Assembly: GCF_051811025.1 (NCBI RefSeq) | Contig: NZ_JBPWQE010000001.1 | Span: forward strand, 558,001-622,000 | Direction of reading: 5' to 3' | Length of the DNA: 64,000 nucleotides | Source: Tardiphaga sp051811025 | GTDB lineage: Bacteria > Pseudomonadota > Alphaproteobacteria > Rhizobiales > Xanthobacteraceae | Notes under the pieces: model-generated | What the model was told of the DNA's origin: nothing | What the model saw: only the letters and a program-made list of their open reading frames with translations | Database searches by the model: none | Translations under genes and position numbers: made by a program | Shown: piece by piece, positions 1 to 8,430 of the stretch | How positions within the stretch are numbered: the stretch's first letter is position 1 | How the letters are laid out: each line of letters starts with the position of its first letter

Positions 1-34
1 CCGCATCGGGAAATTCACAGGGAGGATTTCGTCC

Positions 35-1039
35 ATGAAGAGAAGAGATGTCGTCAAAGGCGGACTGGCCGCGCTCGCGGTTGGCGCTACCGGTCTCGGG
101 CGGTTCACGCCTGCGCAGGCGCAGGCCAAGATGGTCCTCAAGGCCTCTGACGTCCACCCGCTCGGCTATCCCACGGTCGAATCCGTGGTCCGCATGGGCA
201 AGAAGCTGGATGCCGCCACAAGCGGCCGGCTCACCATCCAGATGTTTCCCTCCATGCAGCTTGGCGGCGAGAAGGAAGCCATCGAGCAGGCCCAGGTCGG
301 CGCTCTGCAGATCGCACGCATTTCCGTCGGCGCCGTCGGCCCCGTGGTCGATGACGTCAACGTCTTCAACATGCCGTTCGTCTTTCGCGATTCCAAGCAC
401 ATGGAGGCGGTTCTCGACGGTGAGATCGGCACCGAGCTGCTCAACAAGATCACGGCCAACGAAAAAACCGGTCTGGTCGCGCTTGGCTGGATGAATGCCG
501 GCTCGCGCAACATCTATAACAGCAAACGCCCGATCAAGAGCCTAGCCGATCTCAAGGGTCTCAAGATCCGCATGATCGGCAATCCCCTGTTTATCGACAC
601 CATGAATGCGCTCGGTGGCAACGGCGTCGCCATGGGCTTCGATCAGGTGTTCAGCGCCATGCAGACCGGCGTCGTCGATGGGGCCGAAAACAACCTGCCA
701 TCCTTCGTGGCGCAGAATCACTTCCAGGTCGCCAAATATTTCTCGATGACCGAGCATCTGATCATTCCGGAATTGCTGGTGTTCTCGAAGGCGTCATGGG
801 CGAAGCTCACGCCGGACGATCAGGCGCTGCTGAAGAAAGTCGGCCGCGAAGCGCAGCTCGAGCAGCGCGTGCTTTGGTATGAGGCAGAGAAGACCGCGCT
901 GGACAAGATGAAGGAAGTCGGCACCGACATAGTCACGTCTATCGACAAGCAGCCGTTCCGCGATGCCGTGAAGCCGGTGTGGGACAAATACGGCGCGAAA
1001 TACGCCGACATGACCAAGCGCATCGCTGCGGTGAGCTAG
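35..1039 (+). CDS. dctP: TRAP transporter substrate-binding protein (DctP family)
   Basis: Periplasmic solute receptor of a tripartite ATP-independent transporter, which delivers an organic acid to the DctQM permease. The 334-aa length is normal for the family. Residues 1-30 form an export signal with a twin-arginine-like start (KRRDVVKGG) and an AQA-type cleavage site. The family signature MQTGVVDGAEN lies near residue 210. A GGGAGG ribosome site sits about 8 bases before the ATG. It is followed by dctQ and dctM on the same strand, with a GntR regulator convergent at the end. The ligand cannot be read from sequence: C4-dicarboxylates, sugar acids and 2-oxoacids are all possible. Confidence 0.93.
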   Translation: MKRRDVVKGGLAALAVGATGLGRFTPAQAQAKMVLKASDVHPLGYPTVESVVRMGKKLDAATSGRLTIQMFPSMQLGGEKEAIEQAQVGALQIARISVGAVGPVVDDVNVFNMPFVFRDSKHMEAVLDGEIGTELLNKITANEKTGLVALGWMNAGSRNIYNSKRPIKSLADLKGLKIRMIGNPLFIDTMNALGGNGVAMGFDQVFSAMQTGVVDGAENNLPSFVAQNHFQVAKYFSMTEHLIIPELLVFSKASWAKLTPDDQALLKKVGREAQLEQRVLWYEAEKTALDKMKEVGTDIVTSIDKQPFRDAVKPVWDKYGAKYADMTKRIAAVS

Positions 1040-1056
1040 CAGCATGTTCTCAATGT

Positions 1057-1082
1057 GTCGTCCCCGCTTTCGCGGGGACGAC
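1057..1082. repeat. Small palindromic repeat between dctP and dctQ
   Basis: A perfect 11-bp inverted repeat (GTCGTCCCCGC) with loop TTTC sits in the 83-bp gap between dctP and dctQ. Its CCCCGC-N4-GCGGGG core recurs at 56163-56182. It looks like a dispersed bradyrhizobial intergenic palindrome rather than a terminator, because no T-run follows. As RNA it could differentially stabilise the dctP message over dctQM (inference). Confidence 0.7.
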
Positions 1083-1122
1083 GGGATAGGCCTGCGCTTC
1101 CGTCGCGTTACCTGAGGTCTTC

Positions 1123-1698
1123 ATGTCTGACGTTATTTCCAAACTGCCGGCTGCATCCAATCATCACGCAGATACGGCCAGCCATGGTGCGGCTTACGCG
1201 TTCCGCCGCGCCATGAACGCACTGTACTGGTCCGGTGCCGTGTTTTCTTGCCTGGCGCTTGTGCTGATCTCCGCAATTATCCCTTGGGCTGTTTACACCC
1301 GCTACATTTTGAACAGCGCGGCGTCGTGGCCGGAACCTCTGGCGGTGTTGCTGACGATAGCGGTGACTTTCATCGGCGCTGCCAACTGCTATCGCCAGCG
1401 CATCCACATGAACATGACGGTAGGTACCAACCTGCTGCCGCCTCACGCGCGTGTTGCAGCCGCTTTCATCAGCGAGTTGCTGATGGCTGCGGTGGCACTG
1501 TTCATGGTGATCTGGGGCATGAAGCTGGTGATGACCACCTGGGGCAATTCGGTGGATGAATTTCCCTGGTTGTCTGTTGGGATCACCTACATGCCGATCC
1601 CTGTTTCCGGCGCGATGATGTTTCTCTTTGTCGTCGAACGCCTGACCATCGGTCCGCCGCCGCAGGATGGCAGCGACGCACACATACCCCTCGACTAG
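1123..1698 (+). CDS. dctQ: TRAP transporter small permease (DctQ family)
   Basis: Small membrane subunit of the TRAP transporter, which joins DctM in the inner membrane. At 191 aa it is typical of DctQ. Four hydrophobic segments are visible (roughly residues 35-57, 72-90, 111-133 and 152-172), with the characteristic SWPEPLAVLL stretch after the first. A GAGGTC ribosome site precedes the ATG. It sits between dctP and dctM, and its stop lies 40 bases before the preferred dctM start. Confidence 0.9.
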   Translation: MSDVISKLPAASNHHADTASHGAAYAFRRAMNALYWSGAVFSCLALVLISAIIPWAVYTRYILNSAASWPEPLAVLLTIAVTFIGAANCYRQRIHMNMTVGTNLLPPHARVAAAFISELLMAAVALFMVIWGMKLVMTTWGNSVDEFPWLSVGITYMPIPVSGAMMFLFVVERLTIGPPPQDGSDAHIPLD

Positions 1699-1738
1699 CT
1701 TCGCCGATCAGCTCCAGCCAGAACAAAGAAAATCCGAC

Positions 1739-3031
1739 ATGGACATCGCCGTTCTTCTGCTCAGCATGTGTCTGTTCTTCGCCGTCGGCATGCCGATCGC
1801 CTTCGCGCTGGCGCTTTCGGCGCTGGTCGGTGCGCTGTGGATCGATCTGCCCGTTGCAGCCGTGATGCAGCAACTCTCCAGCGGCGTCGGCAAGGTGTCG
1901 ATGCTGACCGTGCCGTTCTTCGTGCTGGCGGGCGCCATTATGGCGGAAGGCGGCATGGCGCGAAGGCTGGTGGATTTTGCAGCCGTGGTGGTTGGCTTCA
2001 CGCGCATTCGCGGCGGCCTGTCGCAAGTCAATATTCTGGCCACCACCATCATGTCCGGGATCTCCGGCTCGTCGGTCGCGGATACATCGGCGATTGGCTC
2101 GGTGATGATCCCGCAGATGGCGGCGAAGGGTTATCCGCGGGTGTTCGCCACCAATGTGACCATCTCCGCCTCGGTCCAGGCGATCCTGGTACCGCCGAGC
2201 CACAATGCGGTGATCTATTCGCTGGCGACCGGCGGCGTGGTCTCGATCACCAGCCTGTTCCTGGCAGGTATCGTGCCCGGGCTGCTGCTTGGCTTCGCGA
2301 TCATGCTGTTGTGTCTCTACTTTGCCTATCGCGATGGTCATCCGAAGGGCGAGCCGGTGCCGGTGAAGCAGGCTCTGAAGATGCTGGGGGATGCCACCTG
2401 GGGCATCGTCACGCTCGTGATTGTGCTCGGCGGCATTCTCACCGGCGTGTTCACGCCGATCGAGGCAGGCGCTGTGGCGTGCGTCTGGGCCTTCTTCGTC
2501 ACGATGTTCATCTATCGCGACTACAAATGGTCCGAGCTTCCGATGCTGACCTACCGGACGCTCCAGACGGTGGCGATGGTGCTGACGCTCGTCGCGACCG
2601 CGTCATGCTTCGGTTATGTCGCGGCGATGATGCAGATGCCGATGCACATGACCGAATTCTTCGTCGCCATCTCGTCGAACAAATATGTGCTGCTGATGTG
2701 GCTCAACATCATGCTGCTGATCCTCGGCACGGCGCTCGATCTCGCGCCGCTGCTGCTGATCTGCACGCCGATCCTGCTGCCGGTCGTGAAGAGTTTCGGG
2801 ATCGACCCCGTGCATTTCGGCATCGTGATGCTGCTCAATCTCGGCATCGGCCTGCTGACGCCGCCGGTCGGTACCACGCTGTTCGTCGGCTGCGCCATCG
2901 GCAAGGTCTCGGTGGACGAGGTGATGCGCGGGATCTGGCCGTTTTACTGGGTGATGTTCGCCGTGTTGATGCTGGTGACTTACGTGCCGTGGTTCTCGAT
3001 GGCGCTGCCGCACGCATTCGGCTTCAGGTGA
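1739..3031 (+). CDS. dctM: TRAP transporter large permease (DctM family)
   Basis: Large transport subunit of the TRAP system, which catalyses sodium-coupled solute import with DctQ. I chose the ATG at 1739 because the product then begins with a membrane segment (MDIAVLLLSM) and is 430 aa, the usual DctM length. The longer reading from 1667 adds a hydrophilic tail and overlaps dctQ. The protein is hydrophobic throughout, with family stretches such as SGISGSSVADTSAIGSVMIP and the C-terminal NLGIGLLTPPVGTTLF. It ends 1 base before the convergent GntR gene. Confidence 0.92.
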   Translation: MDIAVLLLSMCLFFAVGMPIAFALALSALVGALWIDLPVAAVMQQLSSGVGKVSMLTVPFFVLAGAIMAEGGMARRLVDFAAVVVGFTRIRGGLSQVNILATTIMSGISGSSVADTSAIGSVMIPQMAAKGYPRVFATNVTISASVQAILVPPSHNAVIYSLATGGVVSITSLFLAGIVPGLLLGFAIMLLCLYFAYRDGHPKGEPVPVKQALKMLGDATWGIVTLVIVLGGILTGVFTPIEAGAVACVWAFFVTMFIYRDYKWSELPMLTYRTLQTVAMVLTLVATASCFGYVAAMMQMPMHMTEFFVAISSNKYVLLMWLNIMLLILGTALDLAPLLLICTPILLPVVKSFGIDPVHFGIVMLLNLGIGLLTPPVGTTLFVGCAIGKVSVDEVMRGIWPFYWVMFAVLMLVTYVPWFSMALPHAFGFR

Positions 3032-3032
3032 G

Positions 3033-3818
3033 CTACTGCACCGGATCGACTGACAACTGCTTGTAGCGTTCCTTGCCGTTCAACAGATGCCGGCGCATCG
3101 CATCGCGAGCCTTGCGCGGCGAACGGGCGCTGATCGCATTGACGATGACTTGGTGCTCTTTCTCGACGCTTTCGAGATAGCGCTTTTGCAATTCGACTTT
3201 GCCATCGAAGGTGCGGATGCTCTGGCGCGGTATGATGAGGCCGCCGAGGAATTCCAGAAAGCCGACAAAACGCGCATTCTGCGTCGCCACGGCAATAGCG
3301 AAGTGGAAGTCAAAATCCTCCTTCACTGCGCGGTCGCCATTGGCGATGGCGCGGCTGAAGGTGGCCGCAGCCTTGGCAATGGCTCTGATCTGGGCAGCCG
3401 TGGCGCGCTCGCTGGCTATGGCCGCGGCCTCTATCTCGACGGCCGTGCGCAGTTCAAGAATTTCGATCACGCTGCCAATTGAGCCCAGACCGTCGGGGTC
3501 GATGGCATAAGGCTGCTGATCGGGCTCGCTGTTGACGAAGGCACCGGCGCCCTGCCTTGTGGTTACAAGGCCCCGGGCGCGGAGTGCGGCAATCGCCTCG
3601 CGAACGACCGTGCGGCTGACGCCCATGGCCGCCATCATGGCCTGTTCCGTCGGCAGGCGCGCGCCTGCTGGCAAGCGACCTTCAGTGATCTGCGCGGCTA
3701 TGCGTTCGACCACCTCCTCGGTGCGGCGGCGCACGGGGTTGAGCGGTCGCAGCAAAGGCGTGCCCGCGGCTCCATTGGTTGTCTTGCGCTTGGTGCGTGG
3801 CTTAGCTTGTCCGGTCAT
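3033..3818 (-). CDS. GntR-family regulator, FadR/FCD subfamily
   Basis: Likely controls the adjacent TRAP operon in response to its substrate or a catabolite (inference from convergent placement). The 261-aa protein has a basic tail, a winged helix at about residues 30-95 (PTEQAMMAAMGVSRTVVREA), and an all-helical FCD ligand domain at about 105-250. The metal-binding residues of FCD proteins appear present (DFDFHFAIA, EKEHQ, RRHL). FadR-type regulators usually repress organic-acid or sugar-acid catabolism genes, which fits a TRAP transporter. The stop codons of this gene and dctM nearly touch. Confidence 0.88.
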   Translation of the reverse strand: MTGQAKPRTKRKTTNGAAGTPLLRPLNPVRRRTEEVVERIAAQITEGRLPAGARLPTEQAMMAAMGVSRTVVREAIAALRARGLVTTRQGAGAFVNSEPDQQPYAIDPDGLGSIGSVIEILELRTAVEIEAAAIASERATAAQIRAIAKAAATFSRAIANGDRAVKEDFDFHFAIAVATQNARFVGFLEFLGGLIIPRQSIRTFDGKVELQKRYLESVEKEHQVIVNAISARSPRKARDAMRRHLLNGKERYKQLSVDPVQ

Positions 3819-3891
3819 CGTACAACCGGGCTATCATCGCCGATGTCGCTACGCAAGTTTGTTGCGCGCGGCATATCGTGGCGGTGCGTGC

Positions 3892-4413
3892 TTACATGGT
3901 TTCGAGTTCGGGCAGCTTGAGATCGCACTCGACCCAGGCGCCGTTAATAGCGAAGCGCTGGAACGGCGAGTCGGGCACCGGAGCCTGCAATGGGGCGAGG
4001 AATTGCGCGTCGGCGGGGCTGCGCAGGTGAAACTGGATATGGCTGGCGGAGAGGGCGTTGCGCGACAGCCAGACCATGCCGGAAAATAGCTCGATCAGCA
4101 GTTGTCCGTATTTATCGAGACCGGCACTCCCGAAGTCGTAGGTCGGTGACACGGTCATGAAGCGGCAACGCAGCACGGGACCTTCGAATTTGGGCATCAG
4201 AAGTTTGCTGACCTGACAGAAAGCCTGCGGAACGGTGCCGTCGTAGAGGCCGTACAACCCACCCTTGCCGCCCTGCAGGACTGGGTCCAAAGCGGCGAAA
4301 ATGCCTTGGGTGTAGGTGGAGAAATCTTCTTCAGCGGCCTCGGCAGCCTTACGCCACTGTGACTTCAGCGAAGCCCAGCTTCTGTCGGCATCGGTGATCG
4401 GCACGAGCCGCAT
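3892..4413 (-). CDS. Conserved hypothetical protein, 173 aa
   Basis: I do not recognise a named family. The protein is soluble, with no signal peptide or membrane segment and few cysteines. A good ribosome site (GGGGGACC) lies 8 bases before the ATG. The order (N-terminal PITDADRSWASLKSQW, a central beta-rich part, a C-terminal RFAINGAWVECDL) looks like a compact single domain. It is monocistronic, with non-coding sequence on both sides. Codon use matches the neighbours. Function unknown. Confidence 0.7.
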   Translation of the reverse strand: MRLVPITDADRSWASLKSQWRKAAEAAEEDFSTYTQGIFAALDPVLQGGKGGLYGLYDGTVPQAFCQVSKLLMPKFEGPVLRCRFMTVSPTYDFGSAGLDKYGQLLIELFSGMVWLSRNALSASHIQFHLRSPADAQFLAPLQAPVPDSPFQRFAINGAWVECDLKLPELETM

Positions 4414-4843
4414 CTCGAGGTCCCCCCGCCGATTTACAAACGGCCGGATGCAACCCTAGCTATATACCCTCAAGATTTTGATAACGCGGGAACTGAGCGC
4501 CAGCGGCTAGCGCTCAAGCGGACGTCTACAAAGCGCTTTCAGGCGCCTGCGGACTGCAATCCGGCTGCAGCTGCGGCCACGATCGACGCCATGACCTGCT
4601 TCCAGGTCTTCGATGACTGCGGGCGATGAGACTGGGCTTTGAAGCGCATGGTCGTTGTCCGGTTGGGCCGCACATATTGCTGTGCAGCCGAGCGTCCTCA
4701 GGGACGACACCCGGAAAATCGTGCCTTGCGCGGGGGAAGTCGATCCCCCGACAAAAATAGCAATACCCGCACTGCTCTCGCGCCGGACGGCGGTTGGCTT
4801 GTTCTCTGCCGGCATTGAACGGCAGTGAATTATTCTCGCTGCC
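4414..4843. other. Intergenic region without a convincing gene
   Basis: 430 bases with no gene I can defend. It holds the promoter side of the 173-aa gene and the downstream side of the YbaK-type gene. A 7-bp inverted repeat (CGGGGGA/TCCCCCG, 4731-4750) is not followed by a T-run on either strand. A minus-strand frame at 4507-4815 has atypical low-complexity composition and no ribosome site, and is probably not real. A decayed gene or small RNA cannot be excluded. Confidence 0.4.
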
Positions 4844-5341
4844 TCAACCTATCGCGGGAGCTTGCTCCTGCACTGCCGCCGGCTCCTGGCAAACATCGAC
4901 CCAGCTGGCCCCAGTCAGTTCGGCCATCCGTGCCGGGGACATCCGTACCGAACTGTTGACCGAGCCCGCCGCCGGCCATACCTCGGCGAATTCCTTCAGC
5001 GACACGTCGCAGTAGACTTGCAATGGCGTTGCCAGGCCGAACGGGCAGACGCCGCCGACCGGATGGCCGGTGAGGGCAACGACCTCGTCGGCCCCCAGCA
5101 TGCGGGGCTTGCCGCCAAGTGCATCGCGTGCCTTCTTATTGTCGAGCCGCGCTGTACCCTTGGTCACCACCAGCACCACCCGGTCGCCGACCCGCACCGA
5201 CAGCGTCTTGGCGATTTGGCCGGGTTCGACGCCCAACGCCTCGGCGGCGAGAAGGACCGTGGCCGAGCTTTTGTCGGTAACGGTGACGGATAATTCGGGG
5301 GCGTTGGCGGTGAGAAAGGCGCGGACGGACTCAAGGCTCAT
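4844..5341 (-). CDS. YbaK/EbsC-family aminoacyl-tRNA editing protein
   Basis: Free-standing deacylase of the YbaK/ProX superfamily, which hydrolyses mischarged tRNA (Cys-tRNA-Pro in characterised YbaK). From the internal ATG at 5341 the protein is 165 aa (MSLESVRAFL), the standard start for this subfamily. An earlier ATG at 5368 would add nine unconserved residues. Family marks are the catalytic lysine region GTARLDNKKARDALGG, the GHPVGGVCPFG loop and the terminal MSPARMAELTGASWVDV. Which tRNA it edits is not deducible. Confidence 0.88.
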   Translation of the reverse strand: MSLESVRAFLTANAPELSVTVTDKSSATVLLAAEALGVEPGQIAKTLSVRVGDRVVLVVTKGTARLDNKKARDALGGKPRMLGADEVVALTGHPVGGVCPFGLATPLQVYCDVSLKEFAEVWPAAGSVNSSVRMSPARMAELTGASWVDVCQEPAAVQEQAPAIG

Positions 5342-5516
5342 GATGCGGTCTCGGTGACATACCGCCACGCCCTCTCACATGTCGCCGGCAAAGTGAAGTC
5401 ACATCCGTGCATTGGGGAACTGGGGCGGCGCTGCCATTCCCTCACGCCGGTTTTGACCTTATACGGGCTCTTGTCTGGCTGACCGTGCCGGGCGATGTTC
5501 TGGAGCCTACCCCTCG

Positions 5517-6233
5517 ATGCTGCCGGCCTATGTGATCCATGCCAAGTCGTTGCCCGAGCGCACGGAGCATATCCAGCGCGAGCTCGACCGTGCGGGCATC
5601 AAGTTCGAGTGGGTGCTGGATTTCGATGCCGACGAGATCACCTCCGATGTCGATCGGGCTTATTTCGCCGAAGGCGCTGACCTAACGTTGAGGCAGAAAT
5701 CCTGTTCCTTGAAGCACATCGTCGCCATGCAGCGCATCCGCGAGCGCGGCCAGGATCTGGCGCTGATCTTCGAGGATGACGCATTGCTGGTGCCGGATTT
5801 CTGCGACCAGTTGAAGCGCGTGCTCGACGAAGCCGAAAAGTGGCCGCGGCCGCGCATTCTGCATCTTGGCGCCGCGACCAATTTTTACACCCCGGCGTCG
5901 GAGTTGCGCCCGGGCCAAATCGTCTATCCCGGCAATCGCGTGCGCAATATGGAAGCCTATGTGCTGGGTGCGCCCGAGGCCTCGGCGCGACTTGACTGGA
6001 TCGCGCGGCATCCGATGCATGAGCCTATCGACATCGCCTTCAACACCGGCGATCCCGCCATGGGCATCCCGTTCCTGTGGCCAGAACCGCCGCTGGCGGA
6101 GCAAGGCTCGCTCAACGGCGTGTTCAAGAGCTCGCTCGATCGCAAAGGGCATGCGCAATTGCAGCTGCGCATACAGTTTGCCGTGCAGAAATTCAGGCGG
6201 CGTTATTTGAAGCGGTGGCTGAAGCTGAAGTAG
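5517..6233 (+). CDS. Glycosyltransferase family 25 (LPS-type)
   Basis: Cytoplasmic glycosyltransferase that adds a sugar, usually galactose, to lipopolysaccharide or another envelope glycan. At 238 aa it is normal for the family. It shows the N-terminal YVIHAKSLPERTEHI, the metal/nucleotide-sugar motif LIFEDDALL (EDD at 86-88) and the terminal PEPPLAEQGSLNG. The C-terminus is strongly basic (KFRRRYLKRWLKLK) and could bind the membrane surface. Its stop codon directly abuts the stop of the convergent O-antigen-ligase-like gene, which supports an LPS role. Confidence 0.85.
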   Translation: MLPAYVIHAKSLPERTEHIQRELDRAGIKFEWVLDFDADEITSDVDRAYFAEGADLTLRQKSCSLKHIVAMQRIRERGQDLALIFEDDALLVPDFCDQLKRVLDEAEKWPRPRILHLGAATNFYTPASELRPGQIVYPGNRVRNMEAYVLGAPEASARLDWIARHPMHEPIDIAFNTGDPAMGIPFLWPEPPLAEQGSLNGVFKSSLDRKGHAQLQLRIQFAVQKFRRRYLKRWLKLK

Positions 6234-7469
6234 TTATCGCTTTCCGGCCGGCCATTCCGAATGCGCATTGCGCACCAACGCGCCCAGCAATCCCACTGCC
6301 AGACAGTACAGCATCCCTTGCGTCACCGCCGAGATGTGGCTGTTGAATAGAGAGCCAATCACGTTCTGCAACACGACCGCCTGGCCGAGGATGCTCGCAT
6401 AATCGCGCGCGAGAAAAAGCCGTGCATGCGCGATCCACATGGCCCATAGCAGCAGCCCGCCGATCAGGCCGACCTGCAGCACGGTATGAAGCGTTTGATT
6501 GTGCGGGTCGGGCGTGGCCTGGCCGTAAGGCGACGGCTTCGTCGCCTCCATGCTCTGATACAGCGGCTTGATGCTCCCGGTGCCGTGACCGACGATGGGC
6601 GAGGCCTTCACGAAGCCGACTGCCTTGCTCCAGAAATCCAGCCGCGATGCCGTCGAAACTGTTTCGCCGCCAGCGGTCTGGCCGCTATTGGCGTTGATGT
6701 CCGAATTGATCTCTGCAATCCGGCGCTGGGCTTGTGGCGAGGTCAGCAGTGCGATGCCGATCACGATCATGGCTGCGACCGCGACTATGGAAGAGCGCCG
6801 CCAGCCGCCGGCATGGATGACGAACAAACCGAGCAATGCGGTGGCCATGATTGCGCCGGTCTTCGACACATAGATCAGGAAAATGTCGGCAAAGAACAGA
6901 AGCGCGAGCACGACCATCGCAATGGCGCGGCGGGTGTCCTGCACCCAGATACGCATCGCGCCGATCGCCAGAGCGAAGGCACAAAGTGCGAAGCAGCCGG
7001 ATTGAACCGCATTGTCCTTGAAGGGCACACCGGGCGCCTTGAACCAGCCCCACGGTCCCGTGGGCCACAGGAACGCAGCCCATGACAGGGCGAGAAGACA
7101 TATACAGGCGGCAAGAAAGCCATAAGCGATTTGTAACGCCTGTTTGGGCGTAAATGCCGTTGCCATCACCAATGGGATCAGCAGCAGCTTGGCGTAGGGA
7201 CCAACCCATCTGATCGCGCCGCTGAGCGGCTGCATCGACCAGAGTATGCCGACCAGGATCAGCGCGAACAGCGCGACCGGCAGATAGGCCGCCGGCCTCC
7301 GCAACGTGGCGATGAAACGATCGCGGTCGAGTGTCAGCAGCGCGAGCACTGCAAAGATCGACACCGCGATAGCCTGACCGCTGGTCGAGAACGGCAGCGA
7401 GAAGCCGGTGGCAATGGCAGCGATCTGCCGGGCATCCGCAAGTTTGCGCGGCAGATCGTTGTTCGTCAT
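6234..7469 (-). CDS. O-antigen ligase / polymerase-like membrane protein
   Basis: Polytopic inner-membrane protein of the Wzy/WaaL superfamily, which transfers or polymerises lipid-linked O-antigen on the periplasmic face. It has 411 aa with about ten hydrophobic segments. The large periplasmic loop carries GHGTGSIKPLY and the signature DPHNQTLHTVLQVGLIG, whose histidine is conserved in ligases. Its start overlaps the stop of the upstream amidohydrolase by four bases, an unexpected pairing. The convergent GT25 gene supports LPS. Ligase versus polymerase cannot be settled from sequence. Confidence 0.8.
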   Translation of the reverse strand: MTNNDLPRKLADARQIAAIATGFSLPFSTSGQAIAVSIFAVLALLTLDRDRFIATLRRPAAYLPVALFALILVGILWSMQPLSGAIRWVGPYAKLLLIPLVMATAFTPKQALQIAYGFLAACICLLALSWAAFLWPTGPWGWFKAPGVPFKDNAVQSGCFALCAFALAIGAMRIWVQDTRRAIAMVVLALLFFADIFLIYVSKTGAIMATALLGLFVIHAGGWRRSSIVAVAAMIVIGIALLTSPQAQRRIAEINSDINANSGQTAGGETVSTASRLDFWSKAVGFVKASPIVGHGTGSIKPLYQSMEATKPSPYGQATPDPHNQTLHTVLQVGLIGGLLLWAMWIAHARLFLARDYASILGQAVVLQNVIGSLFNSHISAVTQGMLYCLAVGLLGALVRNAHSEWPAGKR

Positions 7470-8341
7470 ATGCCCAGGAGTTTCCGTGCGTTGTTCTTCA
7501 GGACCTTCGGACGCACCTCGTCGCGAATGTCGAGCTTGGCGAAATCGGCCATCCAGCGATCCGGCATGATCACCGGCCAGTCGGAGCCGAACAGCATCTT
7601 ATCCTGCAGGATCGAATTGATGTAGCGCACCAGGATCGGCGGGAAGTATTTCGGCGACCAGCCGGACAGGTCGATATACACGTTGGGCTTGTGGGTCGCG
7701 ACCGACAGCGCCTCTTCCTGCCAGGGGAAGGAGGGATGCGCCAGAATGATCTTCATGTCGGGGAAATCGACCGCAACATCGTCCATATACATCGGGTTGG
7801 AATATTTCAGCCGCATCCCCATGCCGCCGGGCATACCGGAGCCGACGCCTGTCTGGCCGGTGTGGAACAGCGCGATAGCGCCGCCTTCCTGGATCGCCTC
7901 ATAGAGCGGATAGGCCATGCGGTCGTTGGCGTAGAAGCCCTGCATGGTCGGGTGGAACTTGAAACCCTTTACACCATATTCGGAGATCAGCTTGCGCGCC
8001 TCGCGCACGCCGAGCTTGCCCTTGTGCGGATCGATCGACGCGAAGGGGATCAGCACATCGGAATTCTCCTGCGCGATCTCCAGCATCTCGTAATTGTTGT
8101 AGCGGCGGAAACCGGTCTCGCGCTCGGCATCGACCGGGAAGATCACCGCGGCGATCTTCTTGTCGCGGTAATAGGCGGCTGTTTCCTGCACTGTCGGCGG
8201 ATGCTTGTGCGGCGACTTGAAATACTCGGCCATGCGGGCCTGGAAATCATCATAGCCGTCGTCGGCGTGGCAGCCGCATGGCTCTTCCGCATGGGTGTGG
8301 ATGTCGATGGCGACCAGGTCGTCCGGATTGAGCAATTTCAT
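7466..8341 (-). CDS. Amidohydrolase-family (PF04909-type) metal-dependent hydrolase/decarboxylase
   Basis: TIM-barrel enzyme of the ACMSD/gamma-resorcylate-decarboxylase-like branch, acting on aromatic or ring-fission acids by hydrolysis or decarboxylation. I chose the ATG at 8341 (MKLLNPDD) with a GGGAGA ribosome site, giving 291 aa; the frame stays open to 8896 but overlaps the IclR gene. Metal-site motifs are HTH at 15-17, FKFHPTMQGF, LFHTGQTG, LAHPSFPW and the terminal FGSDWP. The upstream IclR regulator and the nearby MaoC and TctC genes suggest aromatic or organic-acid catabolism. The exact substrate is unknown. Confidence 0.87.
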   Translation of the reverse strand: MKLLNPDDLVAIDIHTHAEEPCGCHADDGYDDFQARMAEYFKSPHKHPPTVQETAAYYRDKKIAAVIFPVDAERETGFRRYNNYEMLEIAQENSDVLIPFASIDPHKGKLGVREARKLISEYGVKGFKFHPTMQGFYANDRMAYPLYEAIQEGGAIALFHTGQTGVGSGMPGGMGMRLKYSNPMYMDDVAVDFPDMKIILAHPSFPWQEEALSVATHKPNVYIDLSGWSPKYFPPILVRYINSILQDKMLFGSDWPVIMPDRWMADFAKLDIRDEVRPKVLKNNARKLLGI

Positions 8342-8430
8342 GTCCCGCGTCTCCCGCACTTTCATCATTATCGTTGGCGGTTGCTCTAGCAAACCGGCCT
8401 GCTGAATGAAAGGCGCGGAACGCTGCTGAT

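Noticed and set aside
1768..3066. 432-codon frame overlapping dctM in another frame
   Set aside because: Arg/His/Asp-rich composition typical of out-of-frame reading of a membrane-protein gene.
4540..4570. tRNA-Cys-like anticodon stretch (GGACTGCAATCC)
   Set aside because: The stem has a mismatch and a six-base loop, and no acceptor, D- or T-arm lies at the right distance.
4507..4815. Minus-strand 102-codon frame
   Set aside because: No family resemblance, no ribosome site, and composition unlike neighbours.
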